Shown: positions 8,508-18,428, counted from the first letter of the stretch. The stretch is 55,527 nucleotides of DNA from Pseudomonadota bacterium (GCA_018242045.1 JAFECR010000024.1:2850-58376), one strand, 5' to 3'. Notes: generated from the sequence alone by a model not told the origin. Numbers and translations are program-made.

Positions 8508-9082
8508 TGGATAGGAAAGTAAAAACGCTTTTCAGTCACAACCCCGTCAAGTTTAACATCTAACTTTCTTCGTGGAATATTAGCAACTCTCTGAAAATCA
8601 TAGGCTAATCCAATCAATAGAGGTTTGGAGTTACCTTTTTTAAAGGCAAAGGTCGAATCATAATATCCTGCCCCCATTCCTAATCGATGACAGTCCCTAT
8701 CAAAGCCAACTAAAGGCACAAGCACCAAATCTAATTTGCGAGGCGGGATAATTTGCATATAAGGGCAAACGGGCTCTAAAATTCCATAACGATTCTTAAC
8801 CATTGGCGTTTTTTCGTCAATTTTTGCAAACTGGAGCTGGGTTTGAGCAAGCACTGGTACATAGCAGGATTTTTGTTGGGTTAGGGCGATTTTAAGGATG
8901 GATAGGGTTGACACTTCCCCATCTATTGGCAAATAAAGCGCTATTTGATGGGCACTTTTAAGAAAAGTACTGCGGATAAGATGATTCTTAATTTTTTCGG
9001 CATAACGCATTTGTTCTTCGTGAGTTAATTGCCGCCTAAGTGATCGTAATTGCTTTCTAAGTTGTTGTTTTAATGCATGCAT
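8504..9082 (-). CDS. fau: 5-formyltetrahydrofolate cyclo-ligase
   Basis: A 192-residue enzyme that converts 5-formyl-THF to 5,10-methenyl-THF with ATP (YgfA/Fau family). Visible blocks are the basic N-terminus KQQLRKQLRSLRRQL, LYLPIDGEV, and the signature VPLVGFDRDCHRLGMGAGYYD (about residues 120-140). It lies directly downstream of 6S RNA, the standard ssrS-fau arrangement in gammaproteobacteria. In that arrangement fau is cotranscribed with or processed from the 6S transcript. Confidence 0.95.
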   Translation of the reverse strand: MHALKQQLRKQLRSLRRQLTHEEQMRYAEKIKNHLIRSTFLKSAHQIALYLPIDGEVSTLSILKIALTQQKSCYVPVLAQTQLQFAKIDEKTPMVKNRYGILEPVCPYMQIIPPRKLDLVLVPLVGFDRDCHRLGMGAGYYDSTFAFKKGNSKPLLIGLAYDFQRVANIPRRKLDVKLDGVVTEKRFYFPIH

Positions 9083-9115
9083 TTACAACACAATCCTACG
9101 AGACAAATTAAAAGA

Positions 9116-9299
9116 GGCTTTTCCCAGCTTGCCGCTGCGCCACTTGCCTTGAACCCTTTAAGTTCAAGTGGGTTCCTCAGCTTCGCATCAGGCTTTCCAC
9201 CAAGTGGACGTGCACAACAGCAAAGTCATTCTGGATCCCGAGCATTTTAGCATCGGCTCAAAAGACACTAGGCGCTGGCAAACACGCCAGGAAAAAGCC
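9116..9299 (-). ncRNA. ssrS: 6S RNA
   Basis: About 184 nt between zapA and fau on their strand, the conserved location and length of 6S RNA. The ends are complementary over about 16 bases (5' GGCTTTTTCCTGG, 3' CTGGGAAAAGCC), giving the closing stem. The 5' half contains TTGAGCCGATGCT, like the GAGCCGAT block of E. coli. The 3' half has ACTTGAACTTAAAGGGTTCAAG, the conserved hairpin. 6S RNA binds sigma70 RNA polymerase and represses transcription in stationary phase. The exact termini are inferred from the stem. Confidence 0.88.
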
Positions 9300-9302
9300 A
9301 TT

Positions 9303-9704
9303 CTATACGGTTTCTTCGAGTTCGTTTAGAGTCAAGTTTTCTACAAAGTCTTCTTTCAATTGTTCCTTAGGTTGTATTGATTGTTCCCGCACTAACAGCA
9401 ATTCTTTTGCTAGAACACTGTCAATTTTATCTTGTAATACTTTCAATCGTTCTGAAAAAGCCTGTTCAGGTTCTATGACGCTATTTTTCAACGTAAGTAA
9501 TTCATGGGCGATATTTAAGGCTGCAATAACTGCAATACGTTCTAGGCCTATCACCTTCCCACTATGACGGATCATCCTCATTTGCTTGTCAAGATATACA
9601 GCAGCATCAAATAAAGCTTGTTCTTGGTTCTTAGCGCAAGCTACTCGAAATTCCTTTTCTAGTATTCTAACACATATCCCCTTATCCCCGTTACTCATTG
9701 ACAT
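9303..9704 (-). CDS. zapA: Cell division protein ZapA
   Basis: 133 residues from ATG 9704, which has GGAG 6 bases upstream; the frame opens earlier to 9764 but without a better site. The ZapA blocks are present: the N-terminal VRILEKEFRVAC, then AAVYLDKQM and ERIAVIAALNIAHELL, ending in a coiled-coil C-terminus. ZapA dimers/tetramers bundle FtsZ filaments at the division ring. The family is usually about 100 residues, so there is a short acidic C-terminal extension. It is divergent from ygfB and upstream of 6S RNA, as in E. coli. Confidence 0.9.
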   Translation of the reverse strand: MSMSNGDKGICVRILEKEFRVACAKNQEQALFDAAVYLDKQMRMIRHSGKVIGLERIAVIAALNIAHELLTLKNSVIEPEQAFSERLKVLQDKIDSVLAKELLLVREQSIQPKEQLKEDFVENLTLNELEETV

Positions 9705-9814
9705 CGATGCTCCAACAATGTTTAAACCGACTTTTATCATATGGAGGCCTGCCCATGGGGTCAATACAAGTGATATGTTAATCTACCCGTTCAGGGCAGT
9801 TTGGAGTATCGATA

Positions 9815-10360
9815 ATGAAAAATACCCCCGCCGATTGGCCAGATTATGATATTTTTGGGAATTATCTATTTACTGCAGGTACACCTTTATCACCTGCATA
9901 CCTTCATGGGCAAATGGTGGCTACCCTATGTGTAGCTCCCCAAGAAGGACAACAAACATTTAATCATCTTCTTGCTCATATACCCTTACTATCAAAAATA
10001 AGCAACGAAAGCAAGTTGATTGAATCACTTTTTCGTCAAACACAACATCAATTACGGAGTTTTGAGGGCATAAAACTCATGTTGCCGGATGATGAGACTC
10101 CGCTTACTTGGCGCTTAGAAGCACTTGTTAACTGGTGTGAAGGGTTCTTAGAAGGCTTTAGCGAAGCGCTCACTGAAAAGCCCAGTGTCAAAGAAATTTT
10201 GACAGATTTTGAACAAATCAAACTCCTTTCTTTTGATGCGATAGAAAACGAAGAAAATGAAAAAAATTATATGGAAATTGTAGAGTTTGTTCGCATTGGC
10301 GTGTTGTTCATTTATGATGAGTACAGACGAGTTTTAGTTGTTGAACAGCAGTTGCATTAA
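9815..10360 (+). CDS. ygfB: UPF0149 / YgfB family protein
   Basis: A 181-residue all-helical protein. Family features include SPAYLHGQM(V)ATL near residue 27, WCEGFLEGF near 127, and the C-terminal EIVEFVRIGVLFIYDEY. YgfB in Pseudomonas is reported to modulate regulators of beta-lactam resistance, but its role here is not established. It is the first gene of a long plus-strand operon, with the pepP start 9 bases after its stop. Confidence 0.9.
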   Translation: MKNTPADWPDYDIFGNYLFTAGTPLSPAYLHGQMVATLCVAPQEGQQTFNHLLAHIPLLSKISNESKLIESLFRQTQHQLRSFEGIKLMLPDDETPLTWRLEALVNWCEGFLEGFSEALTEKPSVKEILTDFEQIKLLSFDAIENEENEKNYMEIVEFVRIGVLFIYDEYRRVLVVEQQLH

Positions 10361-10369
10361 GGAGATAGG

Positions 10370-11686
10370 ATGAAAGCGATGCTGATGCATCAAAAATTTC
10401 GTAGTCGAGTTTTTGATAGAATGAAGAATAACAGCATTGCCGTGCTAAATGCAGCGCAGGTATTGCATCGAAACAATGATACGGACTTTCCTTTTAGGCA
10501 AGATAGTTATTTTTACTATCTAAGTGGTTTTAATGAAAGTGAAGCTTTAATGGTGCTTTCTAAAAAGCAAAATAGCAATCAATTTATTTTGTTTTGTCAA
10601 GATAAAGATCCCAAAATAGAGCAATGGACTGGCCCACGTGCGGGGTTAGCAGGGGCTAAATTAACTTTTGGCGCTGATGAGGCTTTTCATTATAAAGAAG
10701 CGCCAATTGTGATGCAGGAACTTTTAGCCAATGTTGAAACAGTTTATTATTTAATCAACCAAGATATTTCCTTCGATAGAAAACTTTGTTCATGGATAGA
10801 AGCTACTCGCAAAAAAATCCGTCTTGGTATTTCTTCTCCTTTTCATTTTGTTGATTTGAGACATATTTTAGATGAATGTCGACTTATAAAAACAACGGAT
10901 GAACTGCAACTATTGCGAAAGTCAGCTCAAATTTCAGCAACCGCCCATCTTAAGGCGATGCAGCATTGTGAAGTTGGGATGAAGGAGTATGAGCTTGAAG
11001 CTATATTACTTTATGAATTTTATCGCCAAGGAAGTCGCTATCCTGCCTACCCTAGCATTGTAGGCGCAGGAAATAATGCTTGTACCTTACACTATAATCG
11101 CAATGACAGTATTATTAATAATAATGAACTCGTACTCATCGACGCAGGTGCAGAATACGAATATTACGCTGCTGATATTACACGCACTTTTCCAGTAAAT
11201 GGTAAATTTACGTTTGAACAACAAGCGATTTATGAATTAGTGCTTGAAGCACAAATGGGAGCGATAGCCCAAATAAAACCAAATGCACCTTGGCAGATAA
11301 TCCAAGACACCATTGTTAAAATTCTAGTTCAAGGCTTAGTGGATTTAAAAATACTGCAAGGTAATGTGCAAACATTGATTGAAGAAAAAGCTTATTTACC
11401 TTTTTATATGCACAATAGTGGTCATTGGTTGGGGATGGATGTTCATGATGTTGGCGAATATAAAGTCAATGGCCAATGGCGAACACTTTCCCCTGGGATG
11501 GTGTTTACCGTAGAGCCTGGATTATATTTAAGTGCTCAAAATACTCAAATTGCAGAAAAATGGCGCGGTATTGGGGTGAGAATAGAAGATGATCTCGTTG
11601 TTACCCAAACTGGGTATGAAGTGATGACAGATGAGGTTGTTAAAAAACCAGCTGACATTGAAAAGTTAATGCAAAATAGGATCTAA
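10370..11686 (+). CDS. pepP: Xaa-Pro aminopeptidase (aminopeptidase P II)
   Basis: A 438-residue M24B metallopeptidase, the size of E. coli PepP (441). The N-terminal creatinase-like domain begins near FRSRVFDRMKNNSIAVL and contains the FPFRQDSYFYYLSGF block. The C-terminal pita-bread domain carries the metal ligands, seen as IDAGAEYEYYAADITRTFP (two Asp), HNSGHWLGMDVHDVG (His), VFTVEPG (Glu) and GVRIEDD (Glu). It removes N-terminal residues preceding proline. GGAGATAGG precedes the ATG. Confidence 0.95.
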   Translation: MKAMLMHQKFRSRVFDRMKNNSIAVLNAAQVLHRNNDTDFPFRQDSYFYYLSGFNESEALMVLSKKQNSNQFILFCQDKDPKIEQWTGPRAGLAGAKLTFGADEAFHYKEAPIVMQELLANVETVYYLINQDISFDRKLCSWIEATRKKIRLGISSPFHFVDLRHILDECRLIKTTDELQLLRKSAQISATAHLKAMQHCEVGMKEYELEAILLYEFYRQGSRYPAYPSIVGAGNNACTLHYNRNDSIINNNELVLIDAGAEYEYYAADITRTFPVNGKFTFEQQAIYELVLEAQMGAIAQIKPNAPWQIIQDTIVKILVQGLVDLKILQGNVQTLIEEKAYLPFYMHNSGHWLGMDVHDVGEYKVNGQWRTLSPGMVFTVEPGLYLSAQNTQIAEKWRGIGVRIEDDLVVTQTGYEVMTDEVVKKPADIEKLMQNRI

Positions 11687-11691
11687 CTTAA

Positions 11692-12846
11692 GTGTACGAT
11701 GTTGTTATTGTGGGAGGAGGCATAGTTGGGGCAAGCCTTGCGCTTATCCTTGGCCAACTGCAATATAAAACGCTCATGATTGAACAAAATGCTCATTTTG
11801 AATCTCATGATGACTTTCAAGCACGAACCTTAGCATTATCTTATGCCAGTAAACGTATATTTTCTTTATTAGGTTTATGGGACAAGCTAAGTGATGATGC
11901 AATAAGCATTGAAAATATCATTGTTTCTATGAAGGGCTGCTATGGTACAAGTAGACTCAAACCACCTGAATTTTATGAATCTCTTGGCTACGTAGTTGGT
12001 CAAAAAAATCTCGAACAAGTACTTTATACCGCTTTAAAATCACAACCCAGTATTGAAGTGTTACTGGGGGAACAACTTATTGAAAAACAGCCGATGATAG
12101 ATGGCTGGGAATTAGATCTTTCAAATAATACAAAAGTATTTTGTAAGCTGTTAATTGCGGCAGATGGTTCAGGATCGCAATTAAGGGAAACTTTAAAAAT
12201 TGGCACCGATCAAAGAGAATATGATCACTATGCATTGCTGACGAATCTTAAATTACGGCATAGTCATGCATTTACGGCTTTTGAACGCTTTCTTCCCAAT
12301 GGTGCTATTGCCATTTTACCCTGGAAAGAAAATTATACTACTTGTGTTTGGACAACAACACAACAAGAGGCAAAAACATTAAAAGAATGCGATGAAGATA
12401 CTTTCCTCAGAAGCTGCGAAAAGCAACTGCCAAGTCAAGTTGGCCGCCTTCAAGCGTGCAGCTTGCGTATTATTTTTCCATTAGGAATGAAGCTTGCCAA
12501 GCAACAAGCCAGCGCAAGATTTCTTTTACTGGGTAACGCAGCACACAGTTTACATCCTATTGCAGCACAAGGTTTTAATTTAAGCTTGCGTGATATTTGG
12601 CAATTTCGAAGCCAGATTATTAAAACGAAGGAAAAATGTGATTTAGGAGACAATGCGTTTTTAACTAAATATCAAAAAGAGCGTCAAGCAGATCAAAATC
12701 GGATTATTTTTGCTACTGACAAAATTGCTAAATATATGTCTAGCAATATATTGCCAAGCGCGCTTCGAGGGGCTGGCTTAACCTTATTTGATATCTTAAG
12801 TCCTTTGAAAAATAAATTTACCCTGTTAGGTATGGGATTATCGTGA
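11692..12846 (+). CDS. ubiH: 2-octaprenyl-6-methoxyphenol hydroxylase-type FAD monooxygenase
   Basis: A 384-residue flavoprotein of the UbiH/UbiF/UbiI family, acting in ring hydroxylation of ubiquinone. It has the N-terminal FAD site DVVIVGGGIVGASLAL (residues 3-18), the AADGSGSQ block near 155, and the second FAD motif LLGNAAHSLHPIAAQGFNL near 280. The start is GTG. The position between pepP and the second hydroxylase matches E. coli ubiH, which supports the assignment. It overlaps the next gene by 4 bases (GTGA). Confidence 0.88.
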   Translation: MYDVVIVGGGIVGASLALILGQLQYKTLMIEQNAHFESHDDFQARTLALSYASKRIFSLLGLWDKLSDDAISIENIIVSMKGCYGTSRLKPPEFYESLGYVVGQKNLEQVLYTALKSQPSIEVLLGEQLIEKQPMIDGWELDLSNNTKVFCKLLIAADGSGSQLRETLKIGTDQREYDHYALLTNLKLRHSHAFTAFERFLPNGAIAILPWKENYTTCVWTTTQQEAKTLKECDEDTFLRSCEKQLPSQVGRLQACSLRIIFPLGMKLAKQQASARFLLLGNAAHSLHPIAAQGFNLSLRDIWQFRSQIIKTKEKCDLGDNAFLTKYQKERQADQNRIIFATDKIAKYMSSNILPSALRGAGLTLFDILSPLKNKFTLLGMGLS

Positions 12847-14111
12847 GATTGGCACAAGACACAGATATATTGCAATATGAAGTGGTGATCGTTGGCGCGG
12901 GTATTGTTGGTTTAAGCTGTGCTTTGGCCTTGGCAAAATGCGGATTTTCTATTGCTATCATTGAAGCAAATCAACCAGTAACATCAGCGCCATCTCAAGC
13001 AGTACCCTTTGATAACAAAGTAGTTGCAATTACGCGCGCTTCAGAATATTTTTTTGATTATTTAGGTGTTTGGTCTACGATCAAGTCGAGTCGCTTAGCC
13101 CCTTATCAACATATGAAGGTTTGGGATAGCGTCATGGATGGTGTCATTGCTTTTTCAGCGGTTGATTACTTAGAGGACAACTTAGGTTATATCATCGAGC
13201 AGCAAGTGATTATAAGCGCACTTTGGCAAGCGTTACAAAAATGGCAAATTAAAGTATTGGCAGGTAGACGCGTTGAAAAAAATCATTATGAAGCGCAGTT
13301 AAATACTTTAATTTTGTCAGATGAAACGATAATCCAAACCCCTTTAGTCATTGCCGCAGATGGTGCTAACTCCAGTATAAGACAACAACGGGGCATTCCT
13401 TCAACAGGTTGGGAATATCACCAATCTGCGCTTGTTGCAACCGTGCAAGGAACAAAATCTCATGATTTTACGGCTTATCAACGTTTTGCACCGGATGGTC
13501 CTCTTGCTTTATTACCTTTAGCTTCTTTGTTTCAAAGTTCCATTGTTTGGACGACCTCTTTAGACAATGCGAATAAGCTCAGCACTATCGATCCAACAGA
13601 ATTCGCTCAAATTTTAACAAGAGAAAGTGATGCGGTGATGGGGGAGATGACGTTGGTGGGGCAACGATTCTTATTTCCATTAAAAACCCACCATGCTAAG
13701 CAATATGTGCTTTGCGGTTGTGTTTTAGTAGGAGATGCTGCTCATACCATTCATCCCTTGGCTGGTCTTGGTGTTAATTTGGGATTGCTAGATGCAGCTT
13801 CACTTATAGAAATAATACAAGAACATAAGCATCGTTTGGGGGATTTAGCACTGCTTAAACGCTATGAGCGACAAAGAAAAATGTATAATCAGATGATGAT
13901 ATGGGCAATGGAATTGTTTAAACAAGGTTTTGGTGCCAAATCACCAACCATGCAAAGGATCCGTAATATTGGGTTAAATTGGGTGAATAAAAATCAATCT
14001 TTTAAACATTTCTTTGTAAAAATGGCCTTAGGAACAATGGGCCCCATTCCCTATCTTGCTCGGAAAAATAAAGAAAGGATGCACCATGAAAAAGACACCG
14101 CTATACGATAA
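12843..14111 (+). CDS. ubiI: UbiI/VisC-type FAD-dependent ubiquinone hydroxylase
   Basis: A 422-residue paralogue of the preceding gene with the same FAD motifs: VVIVGAGIVGLSCALALA near residue 14, AADGANSSIR near 172, and LVGDAAHTIHPLAGLGVNLG near 295. In E. coli the order is pepP-ubiH-ubiI, so the C5 hydroxylase UbiI is the best assignment. The start is GTG, translationally coupled to ubiH. The 3' end overlaps the gcvT start by 26 bases. Confidence 0.87.
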   Translation: MRLAQDTDILQYEVVIVGAGIVGLSCALALAKCGFSIAIIEANQPVTSAPSQAVPFDNKVVAITRASEYFFDYLGVWSTIKSSRLAPYQHMKVWDSVMDGVIAFSAVDYLEDNLGYIIEQQVIISALWQALQKWQIKVLAGRRVEKNHYEAQLNTLILSDETIIQTPLVIAADGANSSIRQQRGIPSTGWEYHQSALVATVQGTKSHDFTAYQRFAPDGPLALLPLASLFQSSIVWTTSLDNANKLSTIDPTEFAQILTRESDAVMGEMTLVGQRFLFPLKTHHAKQYVLCGCVLVGDAAHTIHPLAGLGVNLGLLDAASLIEIIQEHKHRLGDLALLKRYERQRKMYNQMMIWAMELFKQGFGAKSPTMQRIRNIGLNWVNKNQSFKHFFVKMALGTMGPIPYLARKNKERMHHEKDTAIR

Positions 14112-15183
14112 TCATCAACAACTCGGGGCTGTGTTTATCAACTTTTCTGATTGGCTTATGCCATTACACTATGGGTCGCAAGTGAACGAACATCATCTTA
14201 TCCGTCAGGATGCTGGCGTGTTTGATGTGTCACATATGGCCATTATTGATGTTGATGGTGTTGATGCCATGGCTTTTCTCCAAAGAGTATTAGCCAATGA
14301 TGTGCAAAAATTATCACCTGGCAAGGCATTATATAGTTGCATGCTCAATGCAGGTGGTGGTGTGCTTGATGATTTAATTGTTTATTGTCTTGATAAGGAA
14401 CGTTATAGGCTTATTGTCAATGCTGCCACCCAAAGCAAAGATTTATCATGGTTAGGCCAGCATGCAGCACAATATGTTGCCAATATTCATCATCGCCAAG
14501 ATCTTGCCTTACTTGCAATACAAGGCCCAAAAACATTTGAAAAAATGCGAAATGTGTTAACGCCAGATCAATTTAAAGCCATTGAAGATTTGCGACCATT
14601 TCATTTGATAGAAATAGGTGAATGGTGCATTTCACGCACTGGCTATACAGGTGAAGTGGGTTTAGAGATCATGTTAGGACAAAATCAAGTGCAAACCCTT
14701 TGGCAGGATTTGCTCGCCAATGAAATAAAACCTGCAGGGCTTGGTGCGCGTGATACATTACGGCTGGAAGCGGGCTATAACTTATATGGTCAGGATATGG
14801 ATGAAACGGTTACGCCGCTTGAATCTAATTTAGCATGGACAGTCGATTGGAAAGATCCAACGCGGGATTTTATTGGTAAAGAAGCCTTACAAAAAAAGCA
14901 GCAAAAAGGCATCCATCAACAGTTAGTAGGCCTTGTTTTGTTGGAAAAAGGTGTTTGTCGTGCCTCGATGCCAGTTTATGTGCAATTTCCAAATCTAAGT
15001 GAAGTTAAGCATGCGAAATTAACCAGTGGTGGCTTTTCACCAACGCTAGGTTGTGGTATCGGCCTAGCAAGATTGCCCACGGGCGAGCTTTCAAGTATTG
15101 AAGTTGGCATTAGAGACAAAAAAGTTCCCGCAAAAATTGTACCATTACCTTTTGTAAAAAACGGGAAACCTAATTTTAATTAA
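14086..15183 (+). CDS. gcvT: Glycine cleavage system T protein (aminomethyltransferase)
   Basis: 365 residues from ATG 14086, which has AAAGGA upstream; an in-frame ATG at 14056 lies deeper in ubiI and is less likely. It transfers the aminomethyl carbon from lipoyl-GcvH to THF, releasing ammonia. The N-terminus MKKTPLYDNHQQLGA, the block GVFDVSHM near residue 45, and GYTGEVGLEI, GLGARDTLRLEAGY and the C-terminal GCGIGLARLP region are family landmarks. It forms an operon with gcvH and both halves of gcvP. No glycine riboswitch precedes it. Confidence 0.95.
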   Translation: MKKTPLYDNHQQLGAVFINFSDWLMPLHYGSQVNEHHLIRQDAGVFDVSHMAIIDVDGVDAMAFLQRVLANDVQKLSPGKALYSCMLNAGGGVLDDLIVYCLDKERYRLIVNAATQSKDLSWLGQHAAQYVANIHHRQDLALLAIQGPKTFEKMRNVLTPDQFKAIEDLRPFHLIEIGEWCISRTGYTGEVGLEIMLGQNQVQTLWQDLLANEIKPAGLGARDTLRLEAGYNLYGQDMDETVTPLESNLAWTVDWKDPTRDFIGKEALQKKQQKGIHQQLVGLVLLEKGVCRASMPVYVQFPNLSEVKHAKLTSGGFSPTLGCGIGLARLPTGELSSIEVGIRDKKVPAKIVPLPFVKNGKPNFN

Positions 15184-15199
15184 TAACAAGGACTGTAAA

Positions 15200-15595
15200 A
15201 TGAAAGAAGTACCCATTGACTTTAGATATACAAAAACCCATGAATGGGCAAGTCGTGATGAAGAAGAAGTGGTTACAATTGGGATCACTGATTTTGCGCA
15301 ACGACAGTTAGGGGATATTGTTTTTGTTGAACTGCCGGAAGTTGGCACGATTGTACATGTTGGTGAAGAATTTGGTGTTGTAGAATCTGTTAAAGCAGCC
15401 TCAGATTTGTATGGGCCACTTTCAGGTGAAGTGATTGCGGTAAATAAAGCGATAACTACTAATCCTGGATTAATCAATATAGATCCTTATCATGAAGGAT
15501 GGCTCGTTAAGATCCAAGTCGATGATATTGAACAATGGAATGAATTAATGGATGCTCAAGACTATGAGCATCAGATTGAAACTGAAAAGGAGTAA
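15200..15595 (+). CDS. gcvH: Glycine cleavage system H protein
   Basis: A 131-residue lipoyl carrier. The lipoylated lysine is Lys65 in the motif VVESVKAASDLY, preceded by GDIVFVELPEVG. It shuttles the aminomethyl intermediate between the P, T and L proteins. The length matches the family (about 129). It sits 16 bases after gcvT and 4 bases before gcvPA. Confidence 0.97.
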   Translation: MKEVPIDFRYTKTHEWASRDEEEVVTIGITDFAQRQLGDIVFVELPEVGTIVHVGEEFGVVESVKAASDLYGPLSGEVIAVNKAITTNPGLINIDPYHEGWLVKIQVDDIEQWNELMDAQDYEHQIETEKE

Positions 15596-15599
15596 ATCT

Positions 15600-16952
15600 A
15601 TGCCTTTTATTCCTCATACTGCGCAAGATGAGGCGTTAATGCTTGAAAAAATTGGCCTGAAGCATCTTTGCGATTTATTTACAGAAATTCCAAAAGCATT
15701 AATTATCGATTCTCTTTCAGGGATCCCAGCCGGTTTAAGCGAAATGCAAGTATCACGTTTAATGAAGGAGCGTAGCGAACAAATACAAAAAGGACTTTGT
15801 TTTATTGGTGCGGGCGCCTATCAACATCATATTCCAAGCGTGGTATGGGACATTGCGATGCGAGGTGAATATTTGACAGCCTACACCCCGTATCAAGCTG
15901 AAGCCAATCAAGGAACCTTACAGCTCATTTGGGAATATCAAACGATGATAGCTTCTTTAATGGGAAAAGAAGTTGCTAATGCTTCAATGTATGATGGTGC
16001 TACAGCATTGGTTGAAGCCATTCTTATGGCTAGCCGTATTCAAGGTAATAGCGCTACTGTATGGGTTCCTCAAACTCTGAGTCCTTTTTATCGTCAAGTA
16101 TTAAAGACCATGTTATTCTCAAAATTAGACATAGTCGAAATATCTTATGATCAAACTGGCGTTACCACCACGCGTGATTTGAATACCCTAAAAAGTCAAG
16201 GCGGACAGTGTTCAATATTGGTCATTGCGCAACCGAATTTTTTTGGTCGTTTAGAACCAGTAGATGAATTGTGCGATTGGGGACATCAACAAAATGCCCT
16301 TGTTATCGGTGTTGTGAATCCCTTAGCCATGGCTTGGCTAAAGCCCCCAGGACAATGGGGGGTAAAAGGGGCAGATATTGCTTGTGGTGAAGGACAACCT
16401 TTAGGGATCCCCCTTTCATCGGGTGGGCCCTATTTTGGATTTTTATGTTCAAATAAAGCATATGTTCGACAGCTTCCAGGCCGTGTGGTTGGCAAAACAG
16501 TGGATAAAACAGGTAAAGCAGGATTTACCCTGACTTTGCAAGCAAGAGAACAACATATACGCCGAGAAAAAGCTACCTCTAATATTTGTACAAATCAAGG
16601 GTTGTTAGTCACAGCGGCGACTATTTATATGAGCTTAATGGGAGCGCAAGGATTAAAACAAATTGCACAATGCTGTTATGCGCGTTGTCAATTTTTAATT
16701 GCAGCGTTGCATGATGCAGGGATTAATATTGTTTTTCCTGGCCTTCATTTTCATGAAGTAGTTATTCAGTTACCCATGAATGTCCAAACCATATTATATC
16801 AATTGGCAAAAAAGGAGATAGCTGGCGGCTTTAATCTGCAAACTGCCTATCCTAATTTGAAAGAGTCGCTATTGGTTTGTGTGACAGAAACAAAAACAGA
16901 TGAAGATATTCTATTTTTTGTAGATTGTTTAAAACAAATATTAAAAGGTTAA
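15600..16952 (+). CDS. gcvPA: Glycine dehydrogenase (decarboxylating) subunit 1
   Basis: 450 residues from ATG 15600, which has an excellent AAAGGAG site; the frame is open further upstream inside gcvH. It is the N-terminal half of the P protein: it has the block FIGAGAYQHHIPSVV, YTPYQAEANQGTLQ, and SGGPYFGF, but no PLP lysine, as expected for this subunit. The split P protein (PA + PB) replaces the single long GcvP of enterics and is common in Legionella and Coxiella relatives. Confidence 0.95.
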   Translation: MPFIPHTAQDEALMLEKIGLKHLCDLFTEIPKALIIDSLSGIPAGLSEMQVSRLMKERSEQIQKGLCFIGAGAYQHHIPSVVWDIAMRGEYLTAYTPYQAEANQGTLQLIWEYQTMIASLMGKEVANASMYDGATALVEAILMASRIQGNSATVWVPQTLSPFYRQVLKTMLFSKLDIVEISYDQTGVTTTRDLNTLKSQGGQCSILVIAQPNFFGRLEPVDELCDWGHQQNALVIGVVNPLAMAWLKPPGQWGVKGADIACGEGQPLGIPLSSGGPYFGFLCSNKAYVRQLPGRVVGKTVDKTGKAGFTLTLQAREQHIRREKATSNICTNQGLLVTAATIYMSLMGAQGLKQIAQCCYARCQFLIAALHDAGINIVFPGLHFHEVVIQLPMNVQTILYQLAKKEIAGGFNLQTAYPNLKESLLVCVTETKTDEDILFFVDCLKQILKG

Positions 16953-16955
16953 GCA

Positions 16956-18428
16956 ATGTCTCATGACGCAGAAAATAATATTATTTTTGAAAAAAGCCAA
17001 CCAAATCGTTTTGCGTTTGCCCAAGTTCCTCAAGCTGCCAATATCACCCTGGACAATAACTTGTTACGTCAAGACACACCGATATTACCAGGATTATCTG
17101 AGCTTGAAGTGGTGCGCCATTTTACCCGTTTATCGCAACAAAATTATTGCATCGACACGCATTTTTATCCTTTAGGTTCTTGCACGATGAAATATAATCC
17201 GCGCGGCGTGCAACGTTTAGCAATGATGGCGCCTTTTTGGAATCATCATCCATTAACATTGCCTGCTTTTTCTCAAGGCATTTTACAATGCTTATTTGAA
17301 TTGCAAGAGTATTTGAAGAGCATTACTGGAATGAGCGCGGTTTGTTTAAGTCCGATGGCAGGTGCTCAAGGAGAATTTGCAGGTTGCGCCATGATTAAAG
17401 CTTATCACCGGGATAAAGGTGATACCGATCGTATAGAAATGTTGATCCCAGATGGCGCACATGGCACAAATCCTGCTACAGCTGCGATGTGTGGTTTTAA
17501 AATAAAACAGATCCCAACCACAGCAAAGGGCGATATTGATCTTGAAATTTTAAACAAGGTGGTTGGCCCAAAAACCGCTGGCATTATGTTGACCAATCCC
17601 TCCACCTTAGGTGTTTTTGAACGCAATATTATTGAAGTGGCACAAATCGTGCATCGAGCGGGTGGGTTGCTTTATTATGATGGTGCAAACTTAAATGCCA
17701 TTTTAGGCAAAGTCCGGCCAGGTGATATGGGATTTGATGTAATGCATATGAACATGCACAAAACATTTGCCACCCCACATGGAGGTGGTGGCCCAGGTTC
17801 AGGTCCTTTGGCAGCAAATGAGCGCCTAAAAGATTATTTACCTATTCCTATGGTGGTAAAACGAAAGCAAGATATGGAGTATGATTGGCTAGCATTAGCT
17901 GATTGTCCTAAATCCATTGGCCGTTTATCCACTTTTATGGGTAATGTTGGGATATTATTAAGAGCGTATATTTATATCCGCATGCTAGGTGAGCAAGGTT
18001 TAAAGCGTATTGCAGACTATGCTACGTTGAACGCCAATTACTTGATGAAGGAATTACAACGCATTGGCTTTACGCCAGCATATCCAGGGCGTCATGCGAC
18101 ACATGAATTTATTATAACCTTAGCCAAGGAAGCAAAATATCATGGGATCACTGCTTTGGATCTGGCGAAGGCATTATTAGATTATGGGTTTTATGCTCCG
18201 ACAATCTATTTCCCAACATTGATTTCAGAATGCTTACTAATCGAACCTACAGAAACAGAGTCTAAGCAAACGTTAGATGCTTTTATTGAAGCAATGAGAG
18301 AAATTTATGCTTGCATCCTGAATTCACCAGAAAAATTACTTAATGCTCCAAGTCGTTTACCTTGCAAACGATTAGACGAGGTAAAAGCGGCGCGTGAGCT
18401 GGATTTAGTATGGCATCCTAACAAATAA
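16956..18428 (+). CDS. gcvPB: Glycine dehydrogenase (decarboxylating) subunit 2
   Basis: A 490-residue catalytic, PLP-binding half of the P protein. The lysine that binds PLP is Lys269 in HMNMHKTFATPHGGGGPG. Other blocks include YPLGSCTMKYNPR (residues 71-83) and LSPMAGAQGE. With PA it decarboxylates glycine and loads GcvH. It is the last gene of the gcv operon, 3 bases after gcvPA. The L protein is not encoded in this window. Confidence 0.96.
   Translation: MSHDAENNIIFEKSQPNRFAFAQVPQAANITLDNNLLRQDTPILPGLSELEVVRHFTRLSQQNYCIDTHFYPLGSCTMKYNPRGVQRLAMMAPFWNHHPLTLPAFSQGILQCLFELQEYLKSITGMSAVCLSPMAGAQGEFAGCAMIKAYHRDKGDTDRIEMLIPDGAHGTNPATAAMCGFKIKQIPTTAKGDIDLEILNKVVGPKTAGIMLTNPSTLGVFERNIIEVAQIVHRAGGLLYYDGANLNAILGKVRPGDMGFDVMHMNMHKTFATPHGGGGPGSGPLAANERLKDYLPIPMVVKRKQDMEYDWLALADCPKSIGRLSTFMGNVGILLRAYIYIRMLGEQGLKRIADYATLNANYLMKELQRIGFTPAYPGRHATHEFIITLAKEAKYHGITALDLAKALLDYGFYAPTIYFPTLISECLLIEPTETESKQTLDAFIEAMREIYACILNSPEKLLNAPSRLPCKRLDEVKAARELDLVWHPNK

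Noticed and set aside
14000..14085. A glycine riboswitch ahead of gcvT
   Set aside because: gcvT starts inside the end of ubiI, leaving no room for a riboswitch, and no such motif is seen.
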